From Nitrospira sp. CR1.3 (lineage in GTDB: Bacteria > Nitrospirota > Nitrospiria > Nitrospirales > Nitrospiraceae): a DNA stretch of 64,000 nt. Within the stretch, counting starts at the first letter, position 1, and each line of letters opens with the position of its first letter. The translations under genes were made by a program, and so were the position numbers. Under the pieces are notes generated by a model. The model saw nothing but the letters and a program-made list of their open reading frames with translations. It was not told the origin of the DNA and ran no database searches. The DNA lies in assembly GCA_014055525.1 (NCBI GenBank), contig WIAH01000006.1, positions 124,431-188,430 on the forward strand, given 5' to 3'. This document shows, piece after piece, positions 8,719-17,699 of this stretch.

Positions 8719-9479
8719 TATGCCCGTGAACGAAGCCGTTTGGCGAGCAGTTGAAGAGTCCCGGCGGTCCGGGACGAGAACTCTCGCTCCGGCTTGGCCT
8801 TCTTCGCATCGCCTTCGCTGTCTGCAATGAGCGCGGTCAGGTCGTCGATCGTATCGACGTCCCGCCACTCCGGCAGCGAGGCGTGGCGCAGTCCGAGGCT
8901 GCCCGCTTTGCGATAGGTCAGCTGAAGCACCTGATCGGTCGACCAGGGCATGTCGTCGAACAACCCGCTCGCCGGTTTGATCAGGCCGATCAGGTAGTAA
9001 CCGCCATCGAGAGCCGGTCCAAGCACGATGTCATGCCGATCCAGCAAGAGGAGCGCCTGCCGGAAGTGATCCAGCGGCAGCGTGGGCACGTCGGTTCCCA
9101 CGATCAAGACCCGCTTGTATCCCTGCTCGAACATTGTCAGAAACGCGTGGTGCATCCGTGCGCCGAGATCATCGCCGAGTTGATCGATCAGGTGGACTCC
9201 CTGCCGTTCTTCCATGATTTTGAAAAACACGAGCTGCGACGACGGCGCACAGGCGAGATAGCGATCGAGCGGGAGCTTCAACCGGCCGACGGCCGCTTTG
9301 GTCCGTTCCAACGTGTCCAGGACGAAACTCCCGTGCAAGGTCGCTGCTTCGTCCAATGTAAGGGGAGGGCAGAGGCGGGTCTTCACCTGGCCGGGAATCG
9401 GCGCCTTGGCGAAAATGACCAGCGCGCCTTCGGCGCGCGCGACAGGTGTTGCGTGAGAAGCGGATGGTTGCCGACCCAT
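8718..9479 (-). CDS. TIGR04282/DUF2064-family glycosyl- or nucleotidyltransferase
   Basis: The 253-residue product carries the family's opening ALVIFAKAPIPGQVKTRL, with PGxVKTRL as nucleotide-sugar binding site. The acidic core VLIVGTDVPTLP and the DGGYYLIGL motif also match this SpsA-fold family, which resembles CofC. It is paired with a TIGR04283 glycosyltransferase next door, a combination known from many genomes. The pair probably builds or modifies a glycoconjugate, but its product is not known. Confidence 0.88.
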   Translation of the reverse strand: MGRQPSASHATPVARAEGALVIFAKAPIPGQVKTRLCPPLTLDEAATLHGSFVLDTLERTKAAVGRLKLPLDRYLACAPSSQLVFFKIMEERQGVHLIDQLGDDLGARMHHAFLTMFEQGYKRVLIVGTDVPTLPLDHFRQALLLLDRHDIVLGPALDGGYYLIGLIKPASGLFDDMPWSTDQVLQLTYRKAGSLGLRHASLPEWRDVDTIDDLTALIADSEGDAKKAKPEREFSSRTAGTLQLLAKRLRSRA

Positions 9480-9510
9480 GACTCAGAACTTCGAACTTCT
9501 CCCCCCGCTC

Positions 9511-10260
9511 TTACCGCGCAGGTGGATACAGGCGCCCGAGACGATGCGGGCTGACGCCGGTCCAATAAAGCAACCGCAGCACCCACATCGATAAAACCGT
9601 CTTGAGAGGACCCTGCTGCTCCCATCGACGGAACGACGTCGTGACGCGGTCCCGCAAGGCGACCGTCGCTCCCCTTCGTTTGAGTCTGATGCTGAACTCG
9701 ATGTCCTCCATCAAGGGTATGTCGCGGAAGCCGCCGAGTTGCTCGAACACTTCTTTGCGGACGAAGAGGGCCTGGTCGCCGGTGGAGATACGAGTGAGCC
9801 GGGATCGAGCATTCATCAGGGTAGCGATCAGATAGCTCCAAATGGAAGGGATGTCAAATTGCACGTCGAACCGTCCGCCGACGGCCAACTGATCGGCCAT
9901 GGCTGCTTCGATAGAGGATCTGGCGGACCGGGGGAGATGGGTGTCGGCGTGAAGGAACAGGAGCACGTCGCCGCGAGCGGCTTGCGCGCCGGCATTGAGT
10001 TGGCGGGCGCGTCCTGGCGGAGCCTCAAGAAGAACCCGTGAAGCGTCGTCTGCCTGCGAGATACGAGATACGAGCGCCGCGCCGCTCCCGCCACTCGTAC
10101 GGTCGTCGAATTGGAACGACTTAACGATCGTACGAGTCCGATCGGTGCTGCCTCCGTCGACGACAATCATTTCGTCGAACCCGAGACCGGCCGTCAGTCG
10201 AAGGGTTTCGACTATTGTCCGTTCTTCATTCAGCGTGGGGATGATAACCGAGATGACCAC
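9511..10260 (-). CDS. Family 2 glycosyltransferase (TIGR04283 type)
   Basis: The 249-residue GT-A fold enzyme begins VISVIIPTLNEERTI and has the nucleotide-sugar motif MIVVDGGSTDRT. The metal-binding DxD-like site is in LLFLHADTHLP, and the acceptor-side region FRDIPLMEDIEFSIRLKRRG carries the catalytic-type ED pair. It lies 31 bases upstream of the TIGR04282 partner and should act with it in the cytosol. The substrate is unknown. Confidence 0.9.
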   Translation of the reverse strand: MVISVIIPTLNEERTIVETLRLTAGLGFDEMIVVDGGSTDRTRTIVKSFQFDDRTSGGSGAALVSRISQADDASRVLLEAPPGRARQLNAGAQAARGDVLLFLHADTHLPRSARSSIEAAMADQLAVGGRFDVQFDIPSIWSYLIATLMNARSRLTRISTGDQALFVRKEVFEQLGGFRDIPLMEDIEFSIRLKRRGATVALRDRVTTSFRRWEQQGPLKTVLSMWVLRLLYWTGVSPHRLGRLYPPAR

Positions 10261-10271
10261 CGCGCTAACGA

Positions 10272-10685
10272 TCAGGCAGGTTTTTTCGGCTCGTTGAACA
10301 TAAAGTACATGACGATGGCGACGGTGACCCAGAACACGACCTGCTTATGCCAGAACAGGACCTCGCCGTAATGGAAGAACCCCAGAGCCAGTGCGATGGC
10401 CCCGGCCATGACCCCGTAGCGCAGAGCGGGGATCTCGATCGCGGCATTGGCCCACACGGCGAGACCGCCGAAGTAGATCAGCAGCGGCACGACATTGATC
10501 TCAAAGCCGCCGCTGATGGACAGAAACACGTTTAGAAAGCCGATGAACATCAGCGCGGTGCCGACCATCACCCCGATCACGTGCATCTGGGTGTCGTTTC
10601 CGTTGTCCTGGTCCCGCTCTCGCGGACCATTCTGCCGCGAGGTCGGATCGTCGGAAGGGGATGGCGGAAGGTCCGTCGGCGCCAT
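10272..10685 (-). CDS. Small integral membrane protein, four helices
   Basis: The 137-residue product has a hydrophilic N-terminal tail of about 32 residues rich in Pro, Asp and Arg. Four membrane helices follow (VIGVMVGTALMFIGFLNVFL, VVPLLIYFGGLAVWANAAI, YGVMAGAIALALGFFHYG and VVFWVTVAIVMYFMF), ending in a Lys-rich tail. It is packed between the glycosyltransferase (11 bases) and the dCTP deaminase (2 bases), so it is co-transcribed with them. No family is recognised. Confidence 0.75.
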   Translation of the reverse strand: MAPTDLPPSPSDDPTSRQNGPRERDQDNGNDTQMHVIGVMVGTALMFIGFLNVFLSISGGFEINVVPLLIYFGGLAVWANAAIEIPALRYGVMAGAIALALGFFHYGEVLFWHKQVVFWVTVAIVMYFMFNEPKKPA

Positions 10686-10687
10686 GG

Positions 10688-11842
10688 CTACACCTTAAAG
10701 TGTTTGCTGAGTGTCAAGCCCTGCTGCTGGTACGAAGAGCCCATTCCGAGGCCGTAGAGCCGGCTCGGCACGTCGAGCATCCTGTCGTAGACAACCTTGA
10801 AAAATGTTTGTCCATCGTGGATCAGAAACGGCACGTCGTGAGGCCGCACTTCCAGCACGACCTGCGTGCCGGCGATCTCACCGTCGACCCCGTATCCGAA
10901 TCCGGGATCAAAGAATCCGGCATAATGGGTGCGCAACTCTCCGCAGGCCGCCTCATACGCCACCATTTCGGCTGCGTAGTCGGGAGGAACGCAGATCCGT
11001 TCTTTTGAAGCCAGGATATAAAACTCCTCCGGTTCCAGCAACAAGCTGTCATGGCGATGCCGGTAGAGCGGTTCCCAGAAATCCGCCGCCGCATAGTAAC
11101 CGACCTTCGCAAGGTCGATGACATGACTGTTCTTCTTGGCCCGATAACCGATCACGGCAGAGTTCGACCGTTCCTCGCCTTTGAGATCGATGCGGAGAAA
11201 CAGCCCTCGGTCGGTGCGGAATTCCTTCGTCGTCAGGGCTTTGCGTTTGGGCAGATTGTGATAGAGCAGCGGCTCCTGCCGATGCAGATTCTGTAAGGCG
11301 GCGTCCGTCGCCGTGGCTTCGCCGCGCACAAACCGGATCTGATTGAGACTTTGCCCGGTCTTTACTTTAACGGCAAAGGAGCGGGGAACGACTTCGAGAA
11401 ACAGCGGGCCGCAGTAGCCGGTTCGGATTTCATCGAAGCCGGCGTTCAGGTCGGTGACCACGCGGGTGAACACGTCGAGCCGTCCGGTGGTGCTTTTGGG
11501 GTTGGCACGAGCCCGCAGGGTCTTCGGAAGTTTGAGCGACTCCAACAGGGGTACCAGATAGACATGCCCCTTTTCGAGTATCGCTCCGCCGCTCAGGTCC
11601 ATTTCGTACATCACGAGGTCGGACTGATAAAAGTCCATGACGTCGAGACGGCTGGAGATGGCGGACAATTCAGGGAGGAAGCTGCTGATCAGTCGATAGG
11701 CCTTCTTTCCAAGTCGCAGGTCGAGACTGGCAGGCTGAATCTGCCGGTCTTCGATCGGCGCCGGCGCGGTGATGGCTCCGCCGGTGATCAGTCGCGTGAT
11801 CTGCTGGTAGGGCAGGATGCCCTGCGCGGGGGCTTTGGTCAC
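10688..11842 (-). CDS. dcd: dCTP deaminase, long two-domain form
   Basis: The 384-residue product is about twice the length of E. coli Dcd. It matches the long family in which the dUTPase-like beta fold occurs twice. The first half has IQPASLDLRLGKKAYRL and ARANPKSTTGRLDVFTRVV, with the substrate-binding FDEIRTGYCGPLFLEV. The second half repeats the fold, ending HYAGFFDPGFGYG...VVLEVRPHDVPF. It should deaminate dCTP to dUTP for thymidylate synthesis. It starts at GTG overlapping the kamA stop by one base (TAGTG). Confidence 0.9.
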   Translation of the reverse strand: MTKAPAQGILPYQQITRLITGGAITAPAPIEDRQIQPASLDLRLGKKAYRLISSFLPELSAISSRLDVMDFYQSDLVMYEMDLSGGAILEKGHVYLVPLLESLKLPKTLRARANPKSTTGRLDVFTRVVTDLNAGFDEIRTGYCGPLFLEVVPRSFAVKVKTGQSLNQIRFVRGEATATDAALQNLHRQEPLLYHNLPKRKALTTKEFRTDRGLFLRIDLKGEERSNSAVIGYRAKKNSHVIDLAKVGYYAAADFWEPLYRHRHDSLLLEPEEFYILASKERICVPPDYAAEMVAYEAACGELRTHYAGFFDPGFGYGVDGEIAGTQVVLEVRPHDVPFLIHDGQTFFKVVYDRMLDVPSRLYGLGMGSSYQQQGLTLSKHFKV

Positions 11843-13032
11843 TAGTCGTCCAGATCTCCGCCGCAGCTATTTCCCCAGGCGGCATAGCCGTCGCGGTCGG
11901 GATAACTGTCGCCGCAGGCCGCGAACGCTTCGGAGGAGTCATCGAATGACCTGCGCGCGCCGACCATCGGCAATTCGCGCCCGATCGGTCCCTTCGGCTG
12001 CGGGTAGTGGAAGGTCTTGTTTTCGTAATTACGGAGCACGGCGCCGTCTTCATCCATGTGCACGAGGTAGTCATCCGGCAGGAGAGGAATTTTCCCGCCG
12101 CCGCCCGGCGCGTCGATCACGAAGTGCGGGACGGCCATCCCGCTGGTATGGCCTTGGAGCGCCTTCATGATGCCCAGTCCGGTTTCCACGGTTGTTCGGA
12201 AGTGGTTCGTTCCCTTGGTCAGGTCGGCCTGATACAAATAGTACGGTTTCACGCGGGCCAGCAACAGTTGGTGGACCAGTCGTTTCATGACCTCCGGATC
12301 GTCGTTGACATCCTTCAGCAATACGGTTTGGGCGCCGAGCGGTACTCCTGCGTCGGCCAGCATGCCGCAGGCCGCCTTGACCGCCGGCGTCAGCTCGTCC
12401 GGATGGTTGAAGTGCAGATTCATATACAGGGGATGATACTTCTTCAGAATTTCACAGAGGGCAGGCGTGATCCGCTCGGGAAGCGTGCCGGGAACGCGCG
12501 AACCGATCCGGATTAACTCAAGGTGCGGGATTGTCCGCAGCGCTTTCAAGATTTGATCGAGCAACCGATCCGGTAGCAGCAGAGGGTCGCCGCCGGAGAG
12601 GATGACGTCGCGCACTTCGGGATGGTCTCGGAGATAGGCAACGGCCCGGTCGAGTTCGCCCTTCTTAAGGAAACCCGGCTTTCCGACCAGGCGCTTGCGC
12701 GTGCAAAAGCGGCAGTAGATCGGACATTGGTTGGTGACCATGAGGAGCGCGCGATCCGGATACCGATGCACCAGATGCGGAACCGGGCTCATGAGGTCTT
12801 CCTCGAGAGGATCGTCCTCCGCGTCGAAGTCCGCCATTTCTGCGAGATTCGGCACGACTTGTTTCCAGATCGCGTCGCCCTTTTCCTTGATGGTTCCCAG
12901 GACGGTCGGCGTAATTCGCATAGGATAAGGCCCGACGATCGCTTCGATCTCCTTGGCATCGAGCCCGAAACGATCGGCGAGATCCTTCGGCTTGACGATG
13001 CTTTCGGCGAGTATCCGTCTCCATTCCTCCAT
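11842..13032 (-). CDS. kamA: KamA-family radical SAM aminomutase (lysine 2,3-aminomutase type)
   Basis: The 396-residue product has the radical-SAM cluster motif CPIYCRFCTRKR (Cys-x3-Cys-x2-Cys), SAM-binding GGDPLLLPD, and the PLP-lysine region DAPGGGGKIPLLP typical of lysine 2,3-aminomutases. It moves an amino group from C2 to C3 of lysine or a related substrate. In bacteria this serves either beta-lysine formation or beta-lysylation of elongation factor P, and the neighbours do not decide between these. CGGAGG five bases before the ATG at 13032 supports that start over the upstream one at 13059. Confidence 0.9.
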   Translation of the reverse strand: MEEWRRILAESIVKPKDLADRFGLDAKEIEAIVGPYPMRITPTVLGTIKEKGDAIWKQVVPNLAEMADFDAEDDPLEEDLMSPVPHLVHRYPDRALLMVTNQCPIYCRFCTRKRLVGKPGFLKKGELDRAVAYLRDHPEVRDVILSGGDPLLLPDRLLDQILKALRTIPHLELIRIGSRVPGTLPERITPALCEILKKYHPLYMNLHFNHPDELTPAVKAACGMLADAGVPLGAQTVLLKDVNDDPEVMKRLVHQLLLARVKPYYLYQADLTKGTNHFRTTVETGLGIMKALQGHTSGMAVPHFVIDAPGGGGKIPLLPDDYLVHMDEDGAVLRNYENKTFHYPQPKGPIGRELPMVGARRSFDDSSEAFAACGDSYPDRDGYAAWGNSCGGDLDD

Positions 13033-13077
13033 GCATCCTCCGGATTCAGTTAGAGGCAAGGGCCGAGCGGCAAAGAA

Positions 13078-13383
13078 TCACAAACGACAGGAGGAGGCTT
13101 CGGCCTGACCTTCTTCCCCATCGCCCCGCGCTTCTTGGCCCCCGCCGGTATCCTCATGGAGCCTATCGAGATGCTCCAGAATTTCCCGGGTTTCGCTCAG
13201 CACTTTGTCGCCGTCCTTCAACACCGGGACATAGTATTGTCCGGACACCTCGAAGACCTGCTTGCGGAACGGACGAAAATCCGGAACGATGACGCTGTCA
13301 TAGACCAGATTCAGATCGGCCAGTTTCCGGCGGACAAGCTCGCATTCCGGGCACCATTCGACGTGATAGAAGGTCATGTTCAA
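13078..13383 (-). CDS. Glutaredoxin/GST N-terminal-fold protein
   Basis: The 101-residue product opens MTFYHVEWCPECELVRRKL, a thioredoxin-fold redox motif Cys-Pro-Glu-Cys. It continues with the cis-Pro strand YYVPVLKDGDKVLSET and the helix REILEHLDRL, as in the N-terminal domain of glutathione S-transferases and in glutaredoxins. The last 25 residues are Gly/Glu rich and unstructured. It probably acts as a small thiol-disulfide oxidoreductase. It lies 45 bases upstream of kamA on the same strand. Confidence 0.8.
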   Translation of the reverse strand: MNMTFYHVEWCPECELVRRKLADLNLVYDSVIVPDFRPFRKQVFEVSGQYYVPVLKDGDKVLSETREILEHLDRLHEDTGGGQEARGDGEEGQAEASSCRL

Positions 13384-13488
13384 TGTTCGAGTTTCTGAGT
13401 GCTGGGTTCTGGGTGCAAAACTCTGCTAGATCCCGTTTTGGCCATGAACTTCGAACTCTTCAGTCGCGCTTCAAACTCGCGCCGCGCT

Positions 13489-14982
13489 CTACCGAGGCGC
13501 CACGGCGCAGGGCACCATGATCGCGTCTTTCATTCCGTGGATGACTTTCTTGTCCGCCGGGCAGATGGTTGCCAGAATACCAGCCAGTTCGACCTTTTCG
13601 CCAGTCACGAAGTAGTAGGGAGAAAGTCTGGCTCTGCCCGCCATCTGATGTATCTCGCCGGATGCGGCGTCGAAGTACTCGAGCTGGTATTGCCGGCCCT
13701 TGTGAAATTCCTGGAGCACGTAAGGGCGGTGCGAAAAGGCGGCGAGAGCCTCGTCGATCGCGCCGGCCCATTCGTTCTGCGGAAGATCATGTCCGATAGA
13801 CACGCCTCTGCTGCCCCAAGCCAGTTCGGAGAACCCCGAGGGCTTGACCACAAAGTGCCGTTCCTTCTGCGTAGCAGTGGCAAGGTCCCGCCAGTTGGTC
13901 ACCGCTCGGTCGCCGAGCGAAAGTCCGGGTATCGTCGCAGAAGGCGGGACCGGAGCTGGGTCGAGCAGCCAGGTTCGGGGCATCACGGTGGTCAGATGGA
14001 GGAAGCAGTCCTCTCCCAGCTCCCGTCGCCAGTAGGCCCGTAAGACCGGATGGTGCAGCAAGGCGAAAGCCGATTTCTCCTCCAGCGCCGGCTTGTAGGG
14101 AGGCGTCACGGCCACCAGGTCTTTTTTTGCCGCGTACTGAACCAGTTCGGATTTCGGGATATTGGGAAGATCAAACAACTCGAAAAACCGGTAGATCAAC
14201 CCGATCGGCAGATTCTGCTCCTCGCCGACGAGACGAAGACCATCTTCTGTGAACTTCACCTGACGAGGGTCGACGCAATAGGCCTCGATTCCCTGATGTG
14301 CGAGTTGAGCCGCCATCCAGGCCATTTCCGGACGGTAATCCTTCGCCTCATCCGATACCACGATAGCCGCGCATCCCTGATGCGATCCGCGCTGATGCCG
14401 CAGCATTGCGGCGAATCCCTCAATCATTCCGTCCCGGCCGCCCACCAATGGGACGTGCTGAGTGCCGGGTGCTGAGTGCTGAGGCTGGAGGTCTGCGTAG
14501 GCCCTGCTTAAGGCAGCGGTCAGTCCGATGCCCCCGGGAACCGAATCCAGTTCCGTGATGACCATGCCGTCTGATGTAGGAATCACATCCGGCCTGATCA
14601 CGGCCGGCAGGAGGTCGCGAAACCGCTTCATGCGACTGTAGGTCACAAGCCCTTCCGGCTTTCCGCGATCCAGGTAGCCGGCGACCCATCCTGGTTGCAG
14701 GCCGCGCGCGCTTTCGGCGTACAGCCGGTTGACTGCCCGATAGAAGGAAAGAAGCTGCGGGCCTAATTGCTGAAAAAATAACAGCTGTTCTGCGGGAAGG
14801 AGGAAAGGTGTTGTTCCTATGCGCCAGGAATTGGTTGCTGCATCGGATTCACCCGAAGACGGAGCCGTGGATTCTGCCGGAGCGGCAAAAAGACCCGCTG
14901 CTGTCAGAGCTTCCCGGATCGAAGAACAGCGGTGGAGAAGGTCGGAGGTAGTCAAATGAGACAGGAGCGATGTTCGTAACAA
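13489..14982 (-). CDS. ATP-grasp-like protein of unknown function
   Basis: The 497-residue product contains RPDVIPTSDGMVITELDSVPGGIGLTAAL near residue 135. This resembles the substrate/ATP region of circularly permuted ATP-grasp proteins (glutathionylspermidine-synthase-like, DUF404/407). FVVKPSGFSELAWGSRGVSIG near residue 370 fits the second ATP-grasp lysine strand. If right, it ligates a carboxylate to an amine using ATP. Residues around 165-180 (QHSAPGTQHV) are encoded by a simple repeat (14456-14484) also seen in intergenic DNA nearby, so the repeat has been tolerated in the protein. Confidence 0.65.
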   Translation of the reverse strand: MLRTSLLSHLTTSDLLHRCSSIREALTAAGLFAAPAESTAPSSGESDAATNSWRIGTTPFLLPAEQLLFFQQLGPQLLSFYRAVNRLYAESARGLQPGWVAGYLDRGKPEGLVTYSRMKRFRDLLPAVIRPDVIPTSDGMVITELDSVPGGIGLTAALSRAYADLQPQHSAPGTQHVPLVGGRDGMIEGFAAMLRHQRGSHQGCAAIVVSDEAKDYRPEMAWMAAQLAHQGIEAYCVDPRQVKFTEDGLRLVGEEQNLPIGLIYRFFELFDLPNIPKSELVQYAAKKDLVAVTPPYKPALEEKSAFALLHHPVLRAYWRRELGEDCFLHLTTVMPRTWLLDPAPVPPSATIPGLSLGDRAVTNWRDLATATQKERHFVVKPSGFSELAWGSRGVSIGHDLPQNEWAGAIDEALAAFSHRPYVLQEFHKGRQYQLEYFDAASGEIHQMAGRARLSPYYFVTGEKVELAGILATICPADKKVIHGMKDAIMVPCAVAPR

Positions 14983-15013
14983 TCACGACGCCGTCATGAT
15001 CGTAGCATGGGCT

Positions 15014-16138
15014 CTATGACGGTACAAGGGGAGCGGCAGCGGGTGTGGTCGGCGGCGCGGGAGCGGCCATGCGGACGCAATTTTTCCCGGCTCTCTTTGC
15101 AGCGTAGACGGCCGTGTCGGCCGCCTTGACCAGGTCTGTGGGATTGTCGGCATGAATCGGGAAGGAGGCGACTCCCACGCTGCAGGTGAGAGAAAATGAG
15201 GGAGCCGAGAGGACGGAAAGCTCCGGCAGCATGGTGAGCGTCGTTACGCGGTTCCGGAGGCGCTCCGCCGCGCTGAGCGCGCCGTCCATCGAGGTGTCGG
15301 GGAGAATCAAGGCAAATTCCTCGCCGCCGTATCGGGCGGCGAAGTCGCTGGCTCGAGCGATACCGCGCCCCGGCCCCTGTTGGCTGTCCAACAGCCAGCC
15401 GATTTCTCGGAGAACCTGATCCCCGGTGGTGTGGCCGTACAGGTCGTTGATCTGTTTAAAATTGTCGAGGTCGACGAACAAGAGCGAGAGCGGTCGCATC
15501 GACCGGAGGGCGAGAGCACAGAGATGGACCAGCGTCTGTTCAAAGTGCGAGTGGTTGTAGAGGCCGGTGAGGCTGTCGCGCACCGATTGATCCTGAAGGA
15601 GCTGGTTGGCCTGAATGAGGTCTCGATTGGTCGCCGACAATTTGCTGACAAGGCGTTCGGTCTCTTGCTGTTGACGTTTCATGGCGGTGATATCGGTGAT
15701 CGTTTCGATGATATGGGTGATGCCGGATGTGGTTTCCACCTTCGACCATTGAACCAGCAGGTGTTCGTCGTTCGGCAACGGCACTTCGCTGGAGGTCGGG
15801 CGTCCTGTTTCGACGGCTTCCGGCATCCGGCAGAAAGCGCAGGGCGCCGTACAGCCGGCAATCTTTTCGTGACAGGTCGCGTTCGAGATGTCCCCGAACT
15901 TGTTGTGGGACGTGTCGTTCTGGAAGATGACTTTATGCGTTTGAGGGTCGATGACCGTAATAATCAGCGGTTGCGAGTCCAGCAACATCCGAGCGTCATA
16001 TTGGGGATGAGGCGGAGAATTTGCCATAGTTTGCGAGGGAACCGGACGAAACAACTCTGATGCAGTATCCCAACCGAGGGAAAAACCGTCAAGAAATTGT
16101 GGGTTTTGGAGAGATCGAGTCGGATGGGAATACAACAT
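15014..16138 (-). CDS. PAS-GGDEF diguanylate cyclase
   Basis: The 374-residue product has a PAS domain (about 50-160), a short coiled coil (about 165-190) and a GGDEF domain with active site RYGGEEFALILPD. It should therefore make cyclic di-GMP from two GTP. The PAS domain holds a cysteine cluster (CHEKIAGC, then APCAFC), four or five Cys in about 20 residues, which could bind a metal or sense redox state. No membrane helix is seen. The start with AGGAG 11 bases upstream is used. An internal ATG at 16027 is an alternative. Confidence 0.9.
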   Translation of the reverse strand: MLYSHPTRSLQNPQFLDGFSLGWDTASELFRPVPSQTMANSPPHPQYDARMLLDSQPLIITVIDPQTHKVIFQNDTSHNKFGDISNATCHEKIAGCTAPCAFCRMPEAVETGRPTSSEVPLPNDEHLLVQWSKVETTSGITHIIETITDITAMKRQQQETERLVSKLSATNRDLIQANQLLQDQSVRDSLTGLYNHSHFEQTLVHLCALALRSMRPLSLLFVDLDNFKQINDLYGHTTGDQVLREIGWLLDSQQGPGRGIARASDFAARYGGEEFALILPDTSMDGALSAAERLRNRVTTLTMLPELSVLSAPSFSLTCSVGVASFPIHADNPTDLVKAADTAVYAAKRAGKNCVRMAAPAPPTTPAAAPLVPS

Positions 16139-16196
16139 CCAATTAGGCTCTCCTAAGGAATGGTGCTAGAATGGGCCGAAAATCACGGAATCCTTG

Positions 16197-17699
16197 ATGG
16201 CAGCGCCGATCACACAGATCTCTTCCGCTGCAAACCCGGTCTCATCCCCGCCGCAGATGGTCCCGAGCAGTACATGCCTGCGCTGCGACGTCTGTTGCCG
16301 GTTTCCGGACCCTGATAGCCCCCTTCGCCCCTACTTTACCGGCCCCGAAGTCCGCCAGGCGGTCGCTGCGGGGGTGGAAGCCGACCGGTTTCCGTCACCG
16401 GGCGGCGGTCAAATCTCGCTGGTTCCCGACGAGCAGGGAGAAGGTTTCCATTGCCCCGCCTTCAATCCTGTTACGTCCGTCTGCAAGATCTACGAACAAC
16501 GCCCGCTGGATTGCCGTCTCTACCCGTTGGTGCTGATGTGGAACGAGCGGCATGATGAAGTGATGCTTGGCTGGGATTCCAAGTGCCCCTTTATGAGGGA
16601 CCAGGTACCGGACGCGATTCGACAGCATGCCGATCGTGCGATTGAGTGGCTGAACAGCCGGGAGGTTCTTGCTGCGGTCAGCAACCATCTCCGCCTGATC
16701 GGACGTTTTCAGGCCGATGTTGCGGAGTTGTCTCCGCTCCCTGCCGTCACTCTGGCCTTGTCCAGGCGTTGGGGCAAGGTGCCGATCCACCGCCTGACTC
16801 TGGACGATGTGTCGAGGCTCACGGCGGCCTTGCACCGTTCGGGGCTGCCGGAGGCTCGATCGCTTGCCGCCTATTCCGCTCCCTACCATTATCTGTGCGG
16901 TACGCTTCTGAGCTATTGGTGGGCGGAACTCGACGGCGCCTTCTGCCTCTTTGTCGAATCGCCTGACGGGTGGTTCATGCCTCTTCCCCCGCTGACGAAA
17001 GGCCCGATTGAAAAACCGATTGCCGCCTCGTTTGAGTTCATGCGCCGGAGAAACGGCGACTCGGCGGTCAGCCGCATTGAAAATATCTCAGAGTTGGTCG
17101 CGTCCCGCTTGCGGCCTTCTGGATATCGTCTCGTGCCCAAAGACGGCGACTATCTCTATCGCGCGGAAGAGCTGGCCGCGCTGGCTGGAGACCGGTTTAA
17201 GTCGCAGCGGGCGCTCTGTAACCGGATCGAACGGATGAACGGGGTAGCCGTCACGCCCTACGCCCTCGGGGACCGTGCGGAATGTCGAAAGCTCTTGCAG
17301 CGATGGCGGGGACAGAAACGAACCGGGGCGCTTGATTCGTTAGGCCGACTGTTGCTGGACGATGCCTTGTCCTCTCATGAGATCGTCTGGTCCCATGCGT
17401 TCGATTTGAGACTCAGTGGGACGGTCGTGAGGATCGACGGGACGATCCGGGCCTATACATTCGGTTACTGGCTGACAGGCACAACATGGTGCGTGTTGTT
17501 GGAGGTGGCTGACCGGACGGTGTCCGGCCTCGCACAGTATCTGTTTCGCGACACGTGCCGCGCCGCATTGTCCCAGGGGGCGGAATTCATCAATACCATG
17601 GATGATGCCGGCCTGCCTGGGTTAGGCTTGTCCAAGCGGTCTTACCATCCGGTCACGCAGGTTCAGAACTTTATTCTGACGGAAGATCGCGGCCTATGA
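16197..17699 (+). CDS. YkgJ-type Cys-cluster domain fused to a DUF2156-like acyltransferase domain
   Basis: From the ATG at 16197 the product has 500 residues. Residues 25-110 carry the YkgJ (zinc/iron-chelating) pattern CLRCDVCC, FHCPAF, VCKIYEQRPLDCRLYPL. The C-terminal half (about 270-500) resembles DUF2156: EIVWSHAFDLRLSGTVVRI, FINTMDDAGLPGLGLSKRSYHP. This GNAT-fold family includes lysylphosphatidylglycerol synthases and transfers groups from aminoacyl-tRNA or acyl donors. The fusion suggests metal-dependent or peptide-directed modification. The stop codon overlaps the start of the hybrid kinase (ATGA), so the two are coupled. Confidence 0.75.
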   Translation: MAAPITQISSAANPVSSPPQMVPSSTCLRCDVCCRFPDPDSPLRPYFTGPEVRQAVAAGVEADRFPSPGGGQISLVPDEQGEGFHCPAFNPVTSVCKIYEQRPLDCRLYPLVLMWNERHDEVMLGWDSKCPFMRDQVPDAIRQHADRAIEWLNSREVLAAVSNHLRLIGRFQADVAELSPLPAVTLALSRRWGKVPIHRLTLDDVSRLTAALHRSGLPEARSLAAYSAPYHYLCGTLLSYWWAELDGAFCLFVESPDGWFMPLPPLTKGPIEKPIAASFEFMRRRNGDSAVSRIENISELVASRLRPSGYRLVPKDGDYLYRAEELAALAGDRFKSQRALCNRIERMNGVAVTPYALGDRAECRKLLQRWRGQKRTGALDSLGRLLLDDALSSHEIVWSHAFDLRLSGTVVRIDGTIRAYTFGYWLTGTTWCVLLEVADRTVSGLAQYLFRDTCRAALSQGAEFINTMDDAGLPGLGLSKRSYHPVTQVQNFILTEDRGL

